Positions 16,245-26,600 of a stretch of 64,000 nt of DNA are shown here, piece after piece. This DNA comes from Bacteroidota bacterium (lineage in GTDB: Bacteria > Bacteroidota > Bacteroidia > B-17B0 > Aurantibacillaceae). The position numbers were made by a program, and so were the translations under genes. Each line of letters opens with the position of its first letter. The first letter of the stretch is position 1. The notes below the pieces were generated by a model, which was not told the origin of the DNA, ran no database searches, and saw only the letters and a program-made list of their open reading frames with translations. The stretch lies in NCBI GenBank assembly GCA_030692515.1, contig JAUXZS010000047.1:1-64000 (forward strand). The letters are read 5' to 3'.

Positions 16245-18788
16245 ATGATTAAAAAATTACTTTGTTTTGGATTTGCTTGTGCATTTGGAAATATTTTTTC
16301 TCAAACACTTCAATCCGATTCTACTTCTGCTGTCATCTTGCAACCAGACACTTCAAAAAATAGTTTTATTATTCCCATTTTTAGCACCTCTGGCGGGGAT
16401 GCAGACAATGATTTAGAGCAACAAGATGCCTCTTCATTATTATCTTCAAGCAGAGATGTATTCACTCAGTTTGCGAGTTTTCAATTTGGCCCTGGAAGAT
16501 TTCGTATGCGCGGCTATTCTGGCGAAAATCAAATGATTATGGTAAATGGCCTAAACATGAATAGTTTAGAAACCGGATTTAGCTCATGGAGTAGTTGGGG
16601 AGGATTAAATGATGTTACACGATTTGTTGAAGTGAGATTTGGAACCGTTAATAATAGATTAGGATTTTCGGGACCTGGAGGTTACACAAATATTGATTCA
16701 AAAGCATCTTCGTTTAGAAAAGGAACAAGAATTTCTTACGCAAATGCAAACAGAATGTATCGCAACAGAGTAATGCTTACTCATTCTACGGGTCTTATGG
16801 AAAATGGATGGGCATTAACATTATCCGCCTCATCAAGATGGGGAAATGAAGTTTATATTCCAGGAACTTATTATAGGGCAAATGCATTTTACGCTTCTAT
16901 AGATAAAAAAATAAATGAAAAACATTTATTAAGCTTTACCGGTTTTGGTGCGCCAATTGAACAAGGTAGAGCGGGTGGCGCAACAAAAGAAATGTATGAT
17001 TTAGCGGGCACTAATTATTACAATAGTTTATGGGGTTACCAAAATGGTGAGGTTAGAAACTCTAACGTTAACAAAACAAATAGACCGATGTTAATGCTTT
17101 CTCACATTTTTAAAATTAATTCTGATTCGCGTTTAACAACATCTGCGTTTTATAATTTTGGAAAATCAAAATTAAGTGGTCTTAATTGGAACGACGCTCC
17201 AAATCCTAAACCTGATTACTATAGGTATTTACCTAGCTATTATTATTTACAAGGAGATACCGCAAACGGTGATGTTTTGAAGTCTAATTGGGAAAACAAT
17301 ACAAACAGTGCTCAACAAATTAATTGGGATAGATTAATTGGAATGAATCAAGCGAATCTATACACCTTACCTTCGCAATTAGGACAAGGAATTAACACTT
17401 CAGAAACTAGAGCACGATATATTATTGAAGACAAAATTGAGAATATAGATAACAAAGGATTTAATTCGGTTTACAATACCAGAATCGAAAATTTCTTTTT
17501 AAGTATTGGATTTAATGCAAACATTTATAAAAACAGAAAGTACAAAGAAATAAATGATTTACTAGGTGCAACTTTTTGGATTGACGTTGATCAGTTTGCA
17601 GAAAATTTAGGAGTTGAAGAAACATTTCAACAAAATGACATAGAAAATCCAAATAAAAAAATATATAAAGGAGATAAGTTTGGTTACGATTATTCATTAA
17701 ATATTAATAAGGCTGAATTATGGAGCCAAGGTGAATACAGCTTTAAGTCTGTAGATGTTTATGTTGCAGGTACAATTTCTGACACCAAATATTGGAGAGA
17801 AGGATATGTTGCAAACGGTAAATTTCCAACTACAAGTAAAGGTAATAGCGAGAAAGTTAATTTTCTTAATTATGGAATTAAAATTGGCGCTACCTACAAA
17901 ATTACTGGAAGACACTTTCTAACAGTTAACGGCTCTTATTTAACAAGAGCTCCAGAGATTAACAGTATATTTTTATCGCCTCGCGTAAGAAATGATTATG
18001 TGCGTGATATTACAAAAGAAAAAGTTACATCGGCCGATATTAATTATTTAATTAAATATCCAGGATTTAAATTAAGATTTACAGGTTACTATACAAAAAT
18101 TGAAGACCAAGTTTGGCTGCGTACTTTTTGGCACGACTTTTATAACAACAATGTTAATTTGATTATGAAAAACATTGATCAAACTCATCAAGGTATAGAA
18201 TTTGGTGTAGAAAAAACATTATTTACTGCGCATACAATTCAAGGAGCTTTGGGTGTAGGTCAATTCGTTTATCAAAATCGCCCTACATTAGAAGCATGGC
18301 AAGACAATAATAATTTGGAGTTATATAGAGATAGATTAGTTTACTTAACTAATTATCGCATTGGTAATGGTCCACAATTAGTTTCTGGTATAGGTTATAA
18401 ATACAGTGGCAAAAAACGTTTGTATGCTGGTTTGTTTTTTAATTACTTTGATCAGATTTATCTTGAACCAAATCCTGATAGAAGAACTGCAGAATCTGCC
18501 AACAAATTTCAAACTAACGAAACTGAACAAGCAGCAGAACTTATTAAACAAGAAAAATTACCAAGTTATTTTACGCTTAATGCAAACGGTGGTAAATCGT
18601 TTAGAATTGCAAATAAATATTTCTTAAATATTAATTTGAGCATTAATAATATTTTAAACAATCAAAATATTATTACAAGTGGCTACGAGCAATTAAGATG
18701 GGATGGCACTATAATAAATAAGTTCCCAAATAAATATTATTTTATGACAGGCGCAACATATATGATCATCGTTAACTTCAGTTTTTAA
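16245..18788 (+). CDS. TonB-dependent outer-membrane receptor
   Basis: This protein has 847 aa with signal peptide MIKKLLCFGFACAFGNIFSQ. A plug domain follows (RFRMRGYSGENQMIMVNGLNMNS is the typical plug stretch), then a long 22-stranded-type barrel ending in an aromatic residue (IIVNFSF). Unlike the other TonB receptors here it has no N-terminal carboxypeptidase-regulatory domain. It would import a bulky ligand with energy from TonB/ExbBD. The next gene, 22 bases on, encodes a surface-type lipoprotein, and the divergent gene is an EEP-family hydrolase. The ligand is unknown; nucleic-acid breakdown products are a context guess. Confidence 0.9.
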   Translation: MIKKLLCFGFACAFGNIFSQTLQSDSTSAVILQPDTSKNSFIIPIFSTSGGDADNDLEQQDASSLLSSSRDVFTQFASFQFGPGRFRMRGYSGENQMIMVNGLNMNSLETGFSSWSSWGGLNDVTRFVEVRFGTVNNRLGFSGPGGYTNIDSKASSFRKGTRISYANANRMYRNRVMLTHSTGLMENGWALTLSASSRWGNEVYIPGTYYRANAFYASIDKKINEKHLLSFTGFGAPIEQGRAGGATKEMYDLAGTNYYNSLWGYQNGEVRNSNVNKTNRPMLMLSHIFKINSDSRLTTSAFYNFGKSKLSGLNWNDAPNPKPDYYRYLPSYYYLQGDTANGDVLKSNWENNTNSAQQINWDRLIGMNQANLYTLPSQLGQGINTSETRARYIIEDKIENIDNKGFNSVYNTRIENFFLSIGFNANIYKNRKYKEINDLLGATFWIDVDQFAENLGVEETFQQNDIENPNKKIYKGDKFGYDYSLNINKAELWSQGEYSFKSVDVYVAGTISDTKYWREGYVANGKFPTTSKGNSEKVNFLNYGIKIGATYKITGRHFLTVNGSYLTRAPEINSIFLSPRVRNDYVRDITKEKVTSADINYLIKYPGFKLRFTGYYTKIEDQVWLRTFWHDFYNNNVNLIMKNIDQTHQGIEFGVEKTLFTAHTIQGALGVGQFVYQNRPTLEAWQDNNNLELYRDRLVYLTNYRIGNGPQLVSGIGYKYSGKKRLYAGLFFNYFDQIYLEPNPDRRTAESANKFQTNETEQAAELIKQEKLPSYFTLNANGGKSFRIANKYFLNINLSINNILNNQNIITSGYEQLRWDGTIINKFPNKYYFMTGATYMIIVNFSF

Positions 18789-18810
18789 TATTAAATTTAT
18801 AAATACAAAC

Positions 18811-20082
18811 ATGAAAAAAATAAGCATATACTCAACCCTTTTTTTAACAGGAATTTTACTTTTAAACTCTTGTAAAAAAGAATTTGATACACCACCATTA
18901 AAAACAGTAAATGATGGTGCGCAATTAAGTATTCAACAACTTAAAGCAAGAGTACCTAGCTCTCCAAGTTCTTTTAAATTTGGAATGGGCGATACAAATT
19001 TATATGCAACTATAATTGCAGATGAAACAAGTGGTAACATTTACAAACAACTTTTTGTAAAAGATGATTTAGGAGCCGCTATTCAATTAAACCTTGTTAA
19101 TTCTGGTGGATTGTTTGTTGGCGATAGAATAAGAATCAATTTAAATAAACTTTATGTTATAAACGCAAGTAGCATGATTTATATTGATTCTGTTGATATA
19201 GAAAAAAGCGTAGTGAAAATTTCATCTGGCACCGCCGTTACTCCTAAAGTTGTTACAATGTCAGAAATTTTAGCAGGGACAGTACCTACAAATTCAAATA
19301 GTTTACAAGGACAATTGGTTCAAATAAATAATGTTGAATTTATTCCAAATGCTATAATTCCTACTTTTGCAGATGCCATAGGTAAAGCTACCGTTAACCA
19401 ATATATCAAAACATGTGTTGCCGGTCAAAGTCTTACTGTGCGTTCAAGTGGCTATGCAAATTTTGCATCTAAGTTACTACCAACAGGAAACGGAAATTTT
19501 GTTGCTGTTGTTACGCAATATAATTCTACAATGCAATTAACAATTAGAAATTATAATGAAATACAAATGACAGGTCCATTATGTGGATCGGGACCACCAC
19601 CTGCTGGAACATACTTAACTAAAAATTTTGATGATAACAGTATAACAAGTGGTGGTTGGAGTTCACAAAATGTTAACGGAACAATTAATTGGACAACTGC
19701 AACTTTTGGAAATCAAACTTTCGCCAAGATCACCAACTTTGTGGCAAGTGCAAATGTACCTTGCGAAACTTGGTTAATTTCTCCAGCTTTAAGTTTAGCA
19801 ACATCTACCAATCCTATATTAGTATTTCAAAACGCTTATAAATTTGCAGGAGCGCCTTTACAAGCCTACATTTCTACAAACTACACAAGTGGCGCCCCTT
19901 CTACTGCAACATGGACAAACCTACCATTTACACTTTCTAGTGGGAATTATGTTTTTGTTAGCTCTGGAAACATTTCTTTAAGCGCATACAAAGTTAACAA
20001 CGTAAGAATTGCTTTTAAATATTCTGGAACAAGTACTGATGGTTCTACATGGGAAATTGATGATGTATTAGTAAAAGAATAA
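18811..20082 (+). CDS. DUF5689-like lipoprotein with choice-of-anchor-J-like C-terminal domain
   Basis: This 423-aa lipoprotein has lipobox LLLNSC with lipidated Cys21 followed by Lys-Lys. Residues about 35-255 resemble DUF5689 (SIQQLKARV, an OB-like segment with VGDRIRINL, and LQGQLVQINNVEF). Residues about 270-423 look like a choice-of-anchor J/jelly-roll domain (FDDNSITSGGWSSQNVNG, ETWLISPAL, STWEIDDVLV). It probably sits at the outer membrane as the partner of the TonB receptor encoded 22 bases upstream. The gene ends in a perfect terminator. No enzymatic motif was seen. Confidence 0.82.
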   Translation: MKKISIYSTLFLTGILLLNSCKKEFDTPPLKTVNDGAQLSIQQLKARVPSSPSSFKFGMGDTNLYATIIADETSGNIYKQLFVKDDLGAAIQLNLVNSGGLFVGDRIRINLNKLYVINASSMIYIDSVDIEKSVVKISSGTAVTPKVVTMSEILAGTVPTNSNSLQGQLVQINNVEFIPNAIIPTFADAIGKATVNQYIKTCVAGQSLTVRSSGYANFASKLLPTGNGNFVAVVTQYNSTMQLTIRNYNEIQMTGPLCGSGPPPAGTYLTKNFDDNSITSGGWSSQNVNGTINWTTATFGNQTFAKITNFVASANVPCETWLISPALSLATSTNPILVFQNAYKFAGAPLQAYISTNYTSGAPSTATWTNLPFTLSSGNYVFVSSGNISLSAYKVNNVRIAFKYSGTSTDGSTWEIDDVLVKE

Positions 20083-20093
20083 AAAAATTAAAT

Positions 20094-20131
20094 AAAAAAG
20101 CGTCATTCAAAATTTTGAATGACGCTTTTTT
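20094..20131. terminator. Bidirectional intrinsic terminator, 19-bp perfect palindrome
   Basis: Two exact 19-base arms (AAAAAAGCGTCATTCAAAA and its complement) meet with no loop bases outside the palindrome. It ends in a T run on both strands and separates the convergent DUF5689-like and phosphohexomutase genes. Confidence 0.9.
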
Positions 20132-20148
20132 ATTTTAAAACATTACAA

Positions 20149-21555
20149 TTATCCGAGTAACACTTTCTTAGCGTCTGCTAAAATATCTAAAGCAATTTCT
20201 TGAGTGGCAGCTTCTGCATAAGTTCTCAACACTGGCTCTGTGCCGCTTGCGCGTATCATCAACCAAGTGTTTTCATCAAAAAAGAATTTGTATCCATCTA
20301 AATTATCTATCCGTGCAACTTTGTATTTACCAAACTCTTTATAAGAATTGCTTTCGCAATTCCTTAGCACTTTATTTTTAATTGCTTCATCAATATATAA
20401 ATCGTTTCTTTCAAAAGAAAATGTTCCTGTTATTGCATACACTTCTTCGATTAATTCGTTTAAAGACTTACCTGTTTTTGCCATAAATTCCCAAATGGTT
20501 AATCCCATCCAAATACCATCTCGCTCGGGTATATGTCCTTTTATAGCAATACCTCCACTCTCTTCTCCTCCAACCAAAACATCTTCGGCAACCATTATGC
20601 TGCAGATATATTTAAAACCAATTTTTACAACTTCTAATGGTAAGCCATAATGCTCACACATGTTTTTTATTTTAACTGTTGTGCTAAATGCAGTTGCAAC
20701 TTTTCCTGTTTGATTTTTATATTTTACTAAATAATGTATTAGTAATAAAATTATGTGATGAGAGTCTACAAAATTTCCTTTTCCATCATACAGACCAATT
20801 CTATCAGCGTCACCATCTGTTGCTAAGCCACAAGAAATATTACCTTTTTCTTTTATGAAATTGCTAAACTCCAATAAATTTTTGTGAATGGGTTCAGGAG
20901 CTTGACCATGAAAGCCGGGATTATGGTCGTTATGCAAGTGATAAATTTCAGGAAACAAACGATACATCACTCTTTGTCCGGCACCAAACATAGAGTCATA
21001 GGCCAAATTTAATCCTGAACTTTTTATTGCTTGCAAATCAAAATTTGCTTCAACATGTTGAATATATAATTCCTCTAAAGGTACAATTTGAAGGCTACCA
21101 TTTTTTTCTGCTTCAATTAAATTAATGGAGTTATAATCAACAGAACATTTTTCCGGAATTGCATCTTCAATTTCTTGAACTAATTCTGGGCCAAGTGGTC
21201 CGCCATAATGTGCTTTAATTTTATACCCATTATAAGATGGAGGATTATGGCTTGCCGTAATAATAATTCCTAAATGTGTTTTATATTTTACAGCACCTAA
21301 AGAAATCATTGGAGTGCTAATGAAATCTTTTGCTAACAAAACTTTTACCCCATGAGCAATAAATACTTTGGTAGTAGTCTCTGCAAATAAGGGGCCTGCA
21401 AAACGACAATCATGCCCAACTACAACTATTGGATTAGCGTTGGTTTTAACTAACCACTTCGCTGTTGCCTCTGTAACTCTTGCAACATTTTCAACAGTAA
21501 AATCTTGCGCAATAATTGCGCGCCAACCATCTGTTCCAAATTTTATTTTAGGCAT
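20149..21555 (-). CDS. Phosphoglucomutase/phosphomannomutase-family protein
   Basis: This 468-aa alpha-D-phosphohexomutase interconverts hexose 1- and 6-phosphates through a phosphoserine. The active Ser102 is in TASHNPP, the metal loop is DGDAD (247-251), the sugar-binding loop is GGEESGG (329-335) and the phosphate-binding loop is RASGTEP (435-441). All four domains are present. The N-terminus (KFGTDGWRAII) is the family hallmark. Whether it prefers glucose, mannose or glucosamine phosphate cannot be read from the sequence. It lies 20 bases after the HIT gene and may share its transcript. Confidence 0.93.
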   Translation of the reverse strand: MPKIKFGTDGWRAIIAQDFTVENVARVTEATAKWLVKTNANPIVVVGHDCRFAGPLFAETTTKVFIAHGVKVLLAKDFISTPMISLGAVKYKTHLGIIITASHNPPSYNGYKIKAHYGGPLGPELVQEIEDAIPEKCSVDYNSINLIEAEKNGSLQIVPLEELYIQHVEANFDLQAIKSSGLNLAYDSMFGAGQRVMYRLFPEIYHLHNDHNPGFHGQAPEPIHKNLLEFSNFIKEKGNISCGLATDGDADRIGLYDGKGNFVDSHHIILLLIHYLVKYKNQTGKVATAFSTTVKIKNMCEHYGLPLEVVKIGFKYICSIMVAEDVLVGGEESGGIAIKGHIPERDGIWMGLTIWEFMAKTGKSLNELIEEVYAITGTFSFERNDLYIDEAIKNKVLRNCESNSYKEFGKYKVARIDNLDGYKFFFDENTWLMIRASGTEPVLRTYAEAATQEIALDILADAKKVLLG

Positions 21556-21575
21556 ATTAAATAAATTTTAAAAAA

Positions 21576-21971
21576 TTAAATAAAATTTTTACTTATTGAA
21601 TTTGCAATTTCTATAAACTCTTCATCTCTTAGTTTTATCTTAGGCTTAGAAAAATTACAATCGCTCATTGTATTTATTGGTATCAAATGAACGTGAGCGT
21701 GTGGCACTTCTAATCCAATAACCTGTAAAGAAACTCTACTACAATCAATTGATTTTTTTATGGCAACAGCAACGCGTTTACTAAAATTCATTAAACCTAA
21801 ATAGGTTTCGTTATCTAAATCAAAAATATAATCAACTTCTTTTTTTGGAATAACCAAGGTATGTCCCTTAGTTAATGGAGCTATATCTAAAAAAGAAAAG
21901 TAATTTTCATCTTCTGCAATTTTGTATGAAGGTATTTGACCCGAAATGATTTTAGAGAATATAGATGGCAT
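21576..21971 (-). CDS. HIT-family (histidine triad) nucleotide hydrolase
   Basis: This 131-aa protein has the histidine triad HAHVH (His91, 93, 95) and N-terminal IFSKIISGQIPS, GHTLVIP. HIT proteins hydrolyse nucleoside phosphoramidates or dinucleotides. The ATG lies 5 bases after the greA stop, so the two are clearly one operon. Length is normal for the family. Confidence 0.94.
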   Translation of the reverse strand: MPSIFSKIISGQIPSYKIAEDENYFSFLDIAPLTKGHTLVIPKKEVDYIFDLDNETYLGLMNFSKRVAVAIKKSIDCSRVSLQVIGLEVPHAHVHLIPINTMSDCNFSKPKIKLRDEEFIEIANSISKNFI

Positions 21972-21976
21972 TTCAA

Positions 21977-22450
21977 TTAAATAGTGATTTCTGAAATCTG
22001 AAAAGTAACTTTTCCGGCAGGAACTTGAACATCCACTTTTTCACCAACTTTTTTTCCAAGTAGAGCTTTTCCAATTGGAGAATCAACAGATATTTTTCCG
22101 ATTTTTAGATCAGCTTCATTTTCTGCAACTAAAGTATATTTCATTACAGCATTATTGCCAATGTTTTTTATTTTAACTGTAGTTAAAATACTAACCTTAC
22201 TTAAATCTATTTGCGTTTCATCTACAATTCTAGCGTTAGCTATCACGTCTTCTAACTTTGCAATTCTAAATTCAAGTAAAGCTTGGGCTTCTCTTGCCGC
22301 GTCGTACTCAGCGTTTTCGCTCAAATCGCCTTTGTCACGCGCATCAACAATTGCTTGAGTTGCAGCTTTTCTTTCAACCGTTCTTAATTGTTGCAATTCA
22401 TCTTTCATTTTTTGCAACCCTTCTTCCGTATAATATCCTATTTGTGCCAT
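21977..22450 (-). CDS. greA: Transcription elongation factor GreA
   Basis: This 157-aa protein inserts into the RNA polymerase secondary channel and promotes cleavage of backtracked RNA. It has the N-terminal coiled coil (about 1-75) with the acidic tip in DKGDLSENAEYDAA, where the conserved Asp and Glu hold the catalytic metal. A C-terminal FKBP-like domain includes ISVDSPIGKALLGK. It is first in a greA-HIT-phosphohexomutase cluster. Length is typical. Confidence 0.97.
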   Translation of the reverse strand: MAQIGYYTEEGLQKMKDELQQLRTVERKAATQAIVDARDKGDLSENAEYDAAREAQALLEFRIAKLEDVIANARIVDETQIDLSKVSILTTVKIKNIGNNAVMKYTLVAENEADLKIGKISVDSPIGKALLGKKVGEKVDVQVPAGKVTFQISEITI

Positions 22451-22462
22451 AATTACCTATTC

Positions 22463-22500
22463 TTAAAAAAACAAAGAATCCCGATTAACACCGGGACTCT
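22463..22500 (-). terminator. Intrinsic terminator after the PorV/PorQ-family gene
   Basis: Read on the minus strand, GAGTCCCG and CGGGATTC form an 8-bp stem (one G-U pair) with an 8-nt loop, followed by CTTTGTTTTTTT. It closes the envelope operon and separates it from greA. Confidence 0.75.
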
Positions 22501-22527
22501 TAATATAAAACAAAAGTATTATTAATT

Positions 22528-23595
22528 CTATAAATTCAATCTTAAACCAAAAGTATGTGTACCACCAAATGGATTTGTCATACGGTAAGAATAATCGATA
22601 CCAACGGTTGATTTCTTTTCGTTAACCGGAATCTCAAACGTTACACCTGCTGCTGGTCCAGTAAAAACTGTTTGACGAGTAGATTCATTTAAAATTCCTT
22701 TTTCAGCATAATAACCGGCTCTAAACATCAACATTTCTTTCCAAGCATACTCAGCTCCAAATAAGAAATTATCATTTGTAAAAGAATTAGAAGTATAAGT
22801 TCCATTTAATGATAAGCGATGTTTTTTAGATAAGCCGGTACTATCCTTAGTTAAATAAAAATCATATGAACCTCCAATATTTACTAATGCCGGTAATTCA
22901 AATGCACCAGAACGATTATTAACAGTTAACTCATAATTTCCACCATAAGAAACTGTAGTTTGACGAGATAAACCATCGCCTCTATAAGTCATTTTAGGAC
23001 CCCAGTTTTTCAAAGCAATTCCAATATGAATTTGATCATATTTACCTGTATGGTATTGAATTCCCGCATCAAGAGCAACTCCCTTTGCCGAAACGTTTGG
23101 GATTTGTTCATTAATAATTTTAAAATTAATACCACCAAAAATATTGTCAGAAAACATTTTAGCATAAGATAAACTAATATTGTAAAAAGTTGGGCTATAA
23201 GTCCCTAAACCACCTTCTGGTTGTTCCTCAGTAGTAGTTTCAATTTTACCAGCATTAATTGCTACAACCCCTAAGCCGATAGTACTAGTTTCGCCAAGAC
23301 CTTGAGTTAAGCCAAAACTATTAATAAAAATATCAGTGCCTTGTAACCAACTTGAGCGATTAAATATCACCTCTGTTTTGCGAGTATAAGCAGTACCTGC
23401 AATATTTAGGTATTGGGCTTCCAAACCCCTTACTTTAGCGGAGTTTGAACCAACCATTCCTGAATTTCTCGCATAAGGATTAATCAATAACTGACTTGCA
23501 CCAGCTTGACCTCTTCTTTCTGGATTACCCGCATTCCCAATAGTTGAAGCAACCATTAAGGCTGATAAACTAATATATTTTAAATTTCTCATCAT
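22528..23595 (-). CDS. PorV/PorQ-family outer-membrane protein
   Basis: This protein has 355 aa with signal peptide (residues about 1-22, cut near GNAG). The N-terminal GASQLLINPYARNSGMVGSN segment and the strand-rich remainder match the PorV/PorQ (FadL-like) family of 14-stranded barrels associated with T9SS. PorV itself shuttles cargo to the sortase; this one is probably a paralogue because it ends an operon with a TonB receptor and a very large secreted protein. It may help export or surface display of that protein (inference). The gap to the upstream gene is 18 bases. Confidence 0.85.
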   Translation of the reverse strand: MMRNLKYISLSALMVASTIGNAGNPERRGQAGASQLLINPYARNSGMVGSNSAKVRGLEAQYLNIAGTAYTRKTEVIFNRSSWLQGTDIFINSFGLTQGLGETSTIGLGVVAINAGKIETTTEEQPEGGLGTYSPTFYNISLSYAKMFSDNIFGGINFKIINEQIPNVSAKGVALDAGIQYHTGKYDQIHIGIALKNWGPKMTYRGDGLSRQTTVSYGGNYELTVNNRSGAFELPALVNIGGSYDFYLTKDSTGLSKKHRLSLNGTYTSNSFTNDNFLFGAEYAWKEMLMFRAGYYAEKGILNESTRQTVFTGPAAGVTFEIPVNEKKSTVGIDYSYRMTNPFGGTHTFGLRLNL

Positions 23596-23613
23596 AAACT
23601 TTATTAGTTAAGG

Positions 23614-26600
23614 TTAGTAACTTTGAACATCTAATGGACGCATTGCTCCAAACCATTTAATAATTTTTTCGCCAATTCCGGGAGCATCTACATAGAATAT
23701 ATATAAACCACTAGCAACCGAAATACCACTTTGGTTTTTTAAATCCCAATCAGCGTAAGGCAAGCGTTTAGCTTGTTTAATATCTGTTCCAGATCCAGAG
23801 GTTCCTAAATAAATATCTTCTTGCCCACTAACATCACGCGTAATTGTTTTAACTAAAGTACCATTCATCGTAAATATCTTGATTGTACATTTACTTGGTA
23901 AATTAGTTATTCTAACGCGGTTATCAATTCTGTTAACTTCATATGCCGAAGAGCCGTAGTATGGATTAGGCACAACCCTTATTAAATCAAGTGCGTTTTT
24001 TGCAGTAGAAGCTTCTTGAAACAAAGTAGCAATATCACTAGTATTAAATTTATACATAGGGAAATTATTATTTTGCGGATTAGTTGTATTAACATCAGTA
24101 GTTAAAAAACTAGGAGAATTTACATTTTGAAATTTATTAATATTAATCGCAGACTGGGCGGTTGTAAAAGTAGAGACTCCAGAATATCCATAACGATAAG
24201 GTTTTGCTACATTAATTTGAAATCTTACATCAGATGGCATATTTTCGGGGTTAGTAAAATTATAGCCAGCTGCAGGCATAGGCATAGACACCCACATAAT
24301 GTCACGCTCTAATCCATTTAACGGTCCTAATCCTGCTCCACTATTATCTTGATTAAATGAAGGTCCAAAATAATTTTCTAAAACATTAATTATACGAGCA
24401 CCATGATCATATTTAGTTTGACCGTAGGCTTTTCCACCTAAGGTAGCTTCCCAACCAAAAATTCCCGGAGTTGGATAATTTGACTGAATTGAGTTTCCAC
24501 CAAAAACATAAACAAAATGTTTACCACCAAATGCAAAATTATAAGGACTATTCATACTTGATGTTGGATTCCATTTCATATCATTACCATTATTTTCTTT
24601 CTGGTAACTATCTTCTCCAAAAGCCATATTTAAACGTTCGCCAGTTTCTAAATTAATTGCATAACCTGGGAACCAACCCATACCTGTTGCAGAAATAAAT
24701 GCAGGGTCATCAATCGCAGAGCTTGAAGCTGTGCCGGTTGCGTATACACCATCTTTATTAACAGAAGCGTGTTTTCTAGGTCCAAAAAATATTCCACCAC
24801 CTTCGCTAAGAGTGTTTTTCTCTTGCATTTCTAGAACTGCGCATCTTGTCCATTTACTTTTATCTTTTGTAAAAACAATTAAAGCACTTCCTAATTTTCT
24901 CAAATCAGTATTGCCATCTAAACTTGGTGAACCATCACCAGGTGTACCATAAATTGTTGGGTATTTAATAGCTTCTAATTGCCATATTTTTCCATTTAAT
25001 CCCGGACCACCAAAAACTCGTGCGGGAACATTTGGAGAACTACTTGATGTAAGAGAATAATAAGATGCTGCTAAAGGATAAGGGGCCCATGTTCCGCCTA
25101 ATATATTTCCAAATTGTTTTTTTGGATCATAAAACGCTTTAACTACTCCAGAATTATCCTTTTTGTAAAACGCATCCTCATTTCCTGCTGTTTTATTATT
25201 TCCTGACAATATCCAGTTAAAAGGAGTATTGCCATCAACGTCGGGAACTGAATTTAACCAATTTGCGGTTCCATTTTCGTAAGAAATGGTTGCTCCAATA
25301 AATGAGCCAGGTGCTGGTCCTGAATAATCAGAATCTAAATTAGCAAAATTAGTGAATGCACCTACAAACTCACCTGGATCTGCAACTTGTTTTATGGTTA
25401 AAGAGAAACCTAAGTCAGGGAAATAAAATTCATTCCCCACTTTAATTGTTTCATAGTATACATCAACCGTTCCAGTTGTTAATGCTGCGTTTGGATGATA
25501 AACTATTCCGGAAGCAAGGTCTTTTAACTCCCAACTTGTGTTATCAATATTTAAAGCGGCAATTGCTTGGGCACTTCCGGTTGGCATAGCGTTTAAGCTT
25601 GCTTGAGGAGTTGTTGCTGTAGATAAATTATTAATAAATTTAAATGTAAAATCAGAGTTCCTCACATTTAAAGGATCTACAACTTTAATGTTTATTGGTC
25701 CTTGCGCATTTTCATAAGTAACATCTGCTTTAAAGAAATTTGTAACAATTTCATCTTCCGAAGCCTTAGTCATAGTCAATTTATTACCGCCATTTCCTTG
25801 ACCTTCAATTCTTGTAATTTTTGGACCAAAACCATAAGCAGCTTGAGCAGTAGTTCCATCCTTTTCTGGATCTGGAATATGAGGGATACCAGCAGCACGT
25901 TTAAATTTACGCCCTTCAAGATATGGACGCTTTTGGCCTAAAAAGTTAGCGGCCGGATTTACGGTTACTGGAACATCTGGAGCGTAAGTTAAATAATTAT
26001 TATACGCATATGCTACCGCAAAAAAGTAATAAGTTTTATTATTAATTAATTTTCTATTAGATGAGGTTGAAAAAGCATCGTCCGTAATTTTAAATGTAGA
26101 TACAACGCCATTATTTGCACCATCCACTTTAACTTTAGGAACAACAAAACCAAGATTATTATCTAACTCAAAATTAACTATACGCGATACATTATTTTGC
26201 ACATCGCATTGAAAAACCGGAATTGCTTTTGTTCTATCACCTAAATCTGTAGAAGTAACTTTATCATTAATAATTTGATAAACTATATAACCTTCAAAGC
26301 GATACACCTTATCTGGATTATTCAATGCAGCAATTGTTGATGTAGGATCAGACAATATAGATATATCTGTTTCAGCATAATCATTATTAAATTGCTTGTA
26401 GTTATTTGTTCCTTTTTTATTAGATAAATAAACAATTAACTCATTATTCATTTCCTGAATAGTTAAATCAGGAGCCTCTGGGCCGTCTAATAATTTAAAA
26501 CAATTATCAAATAAAGCTTGTGCTTTATCATCAGCTGTTTTTAATAAATCAATTGAAGATAAATTACCGCCTTTAACAGGGCTTTGCGCCCAAGGCATAC

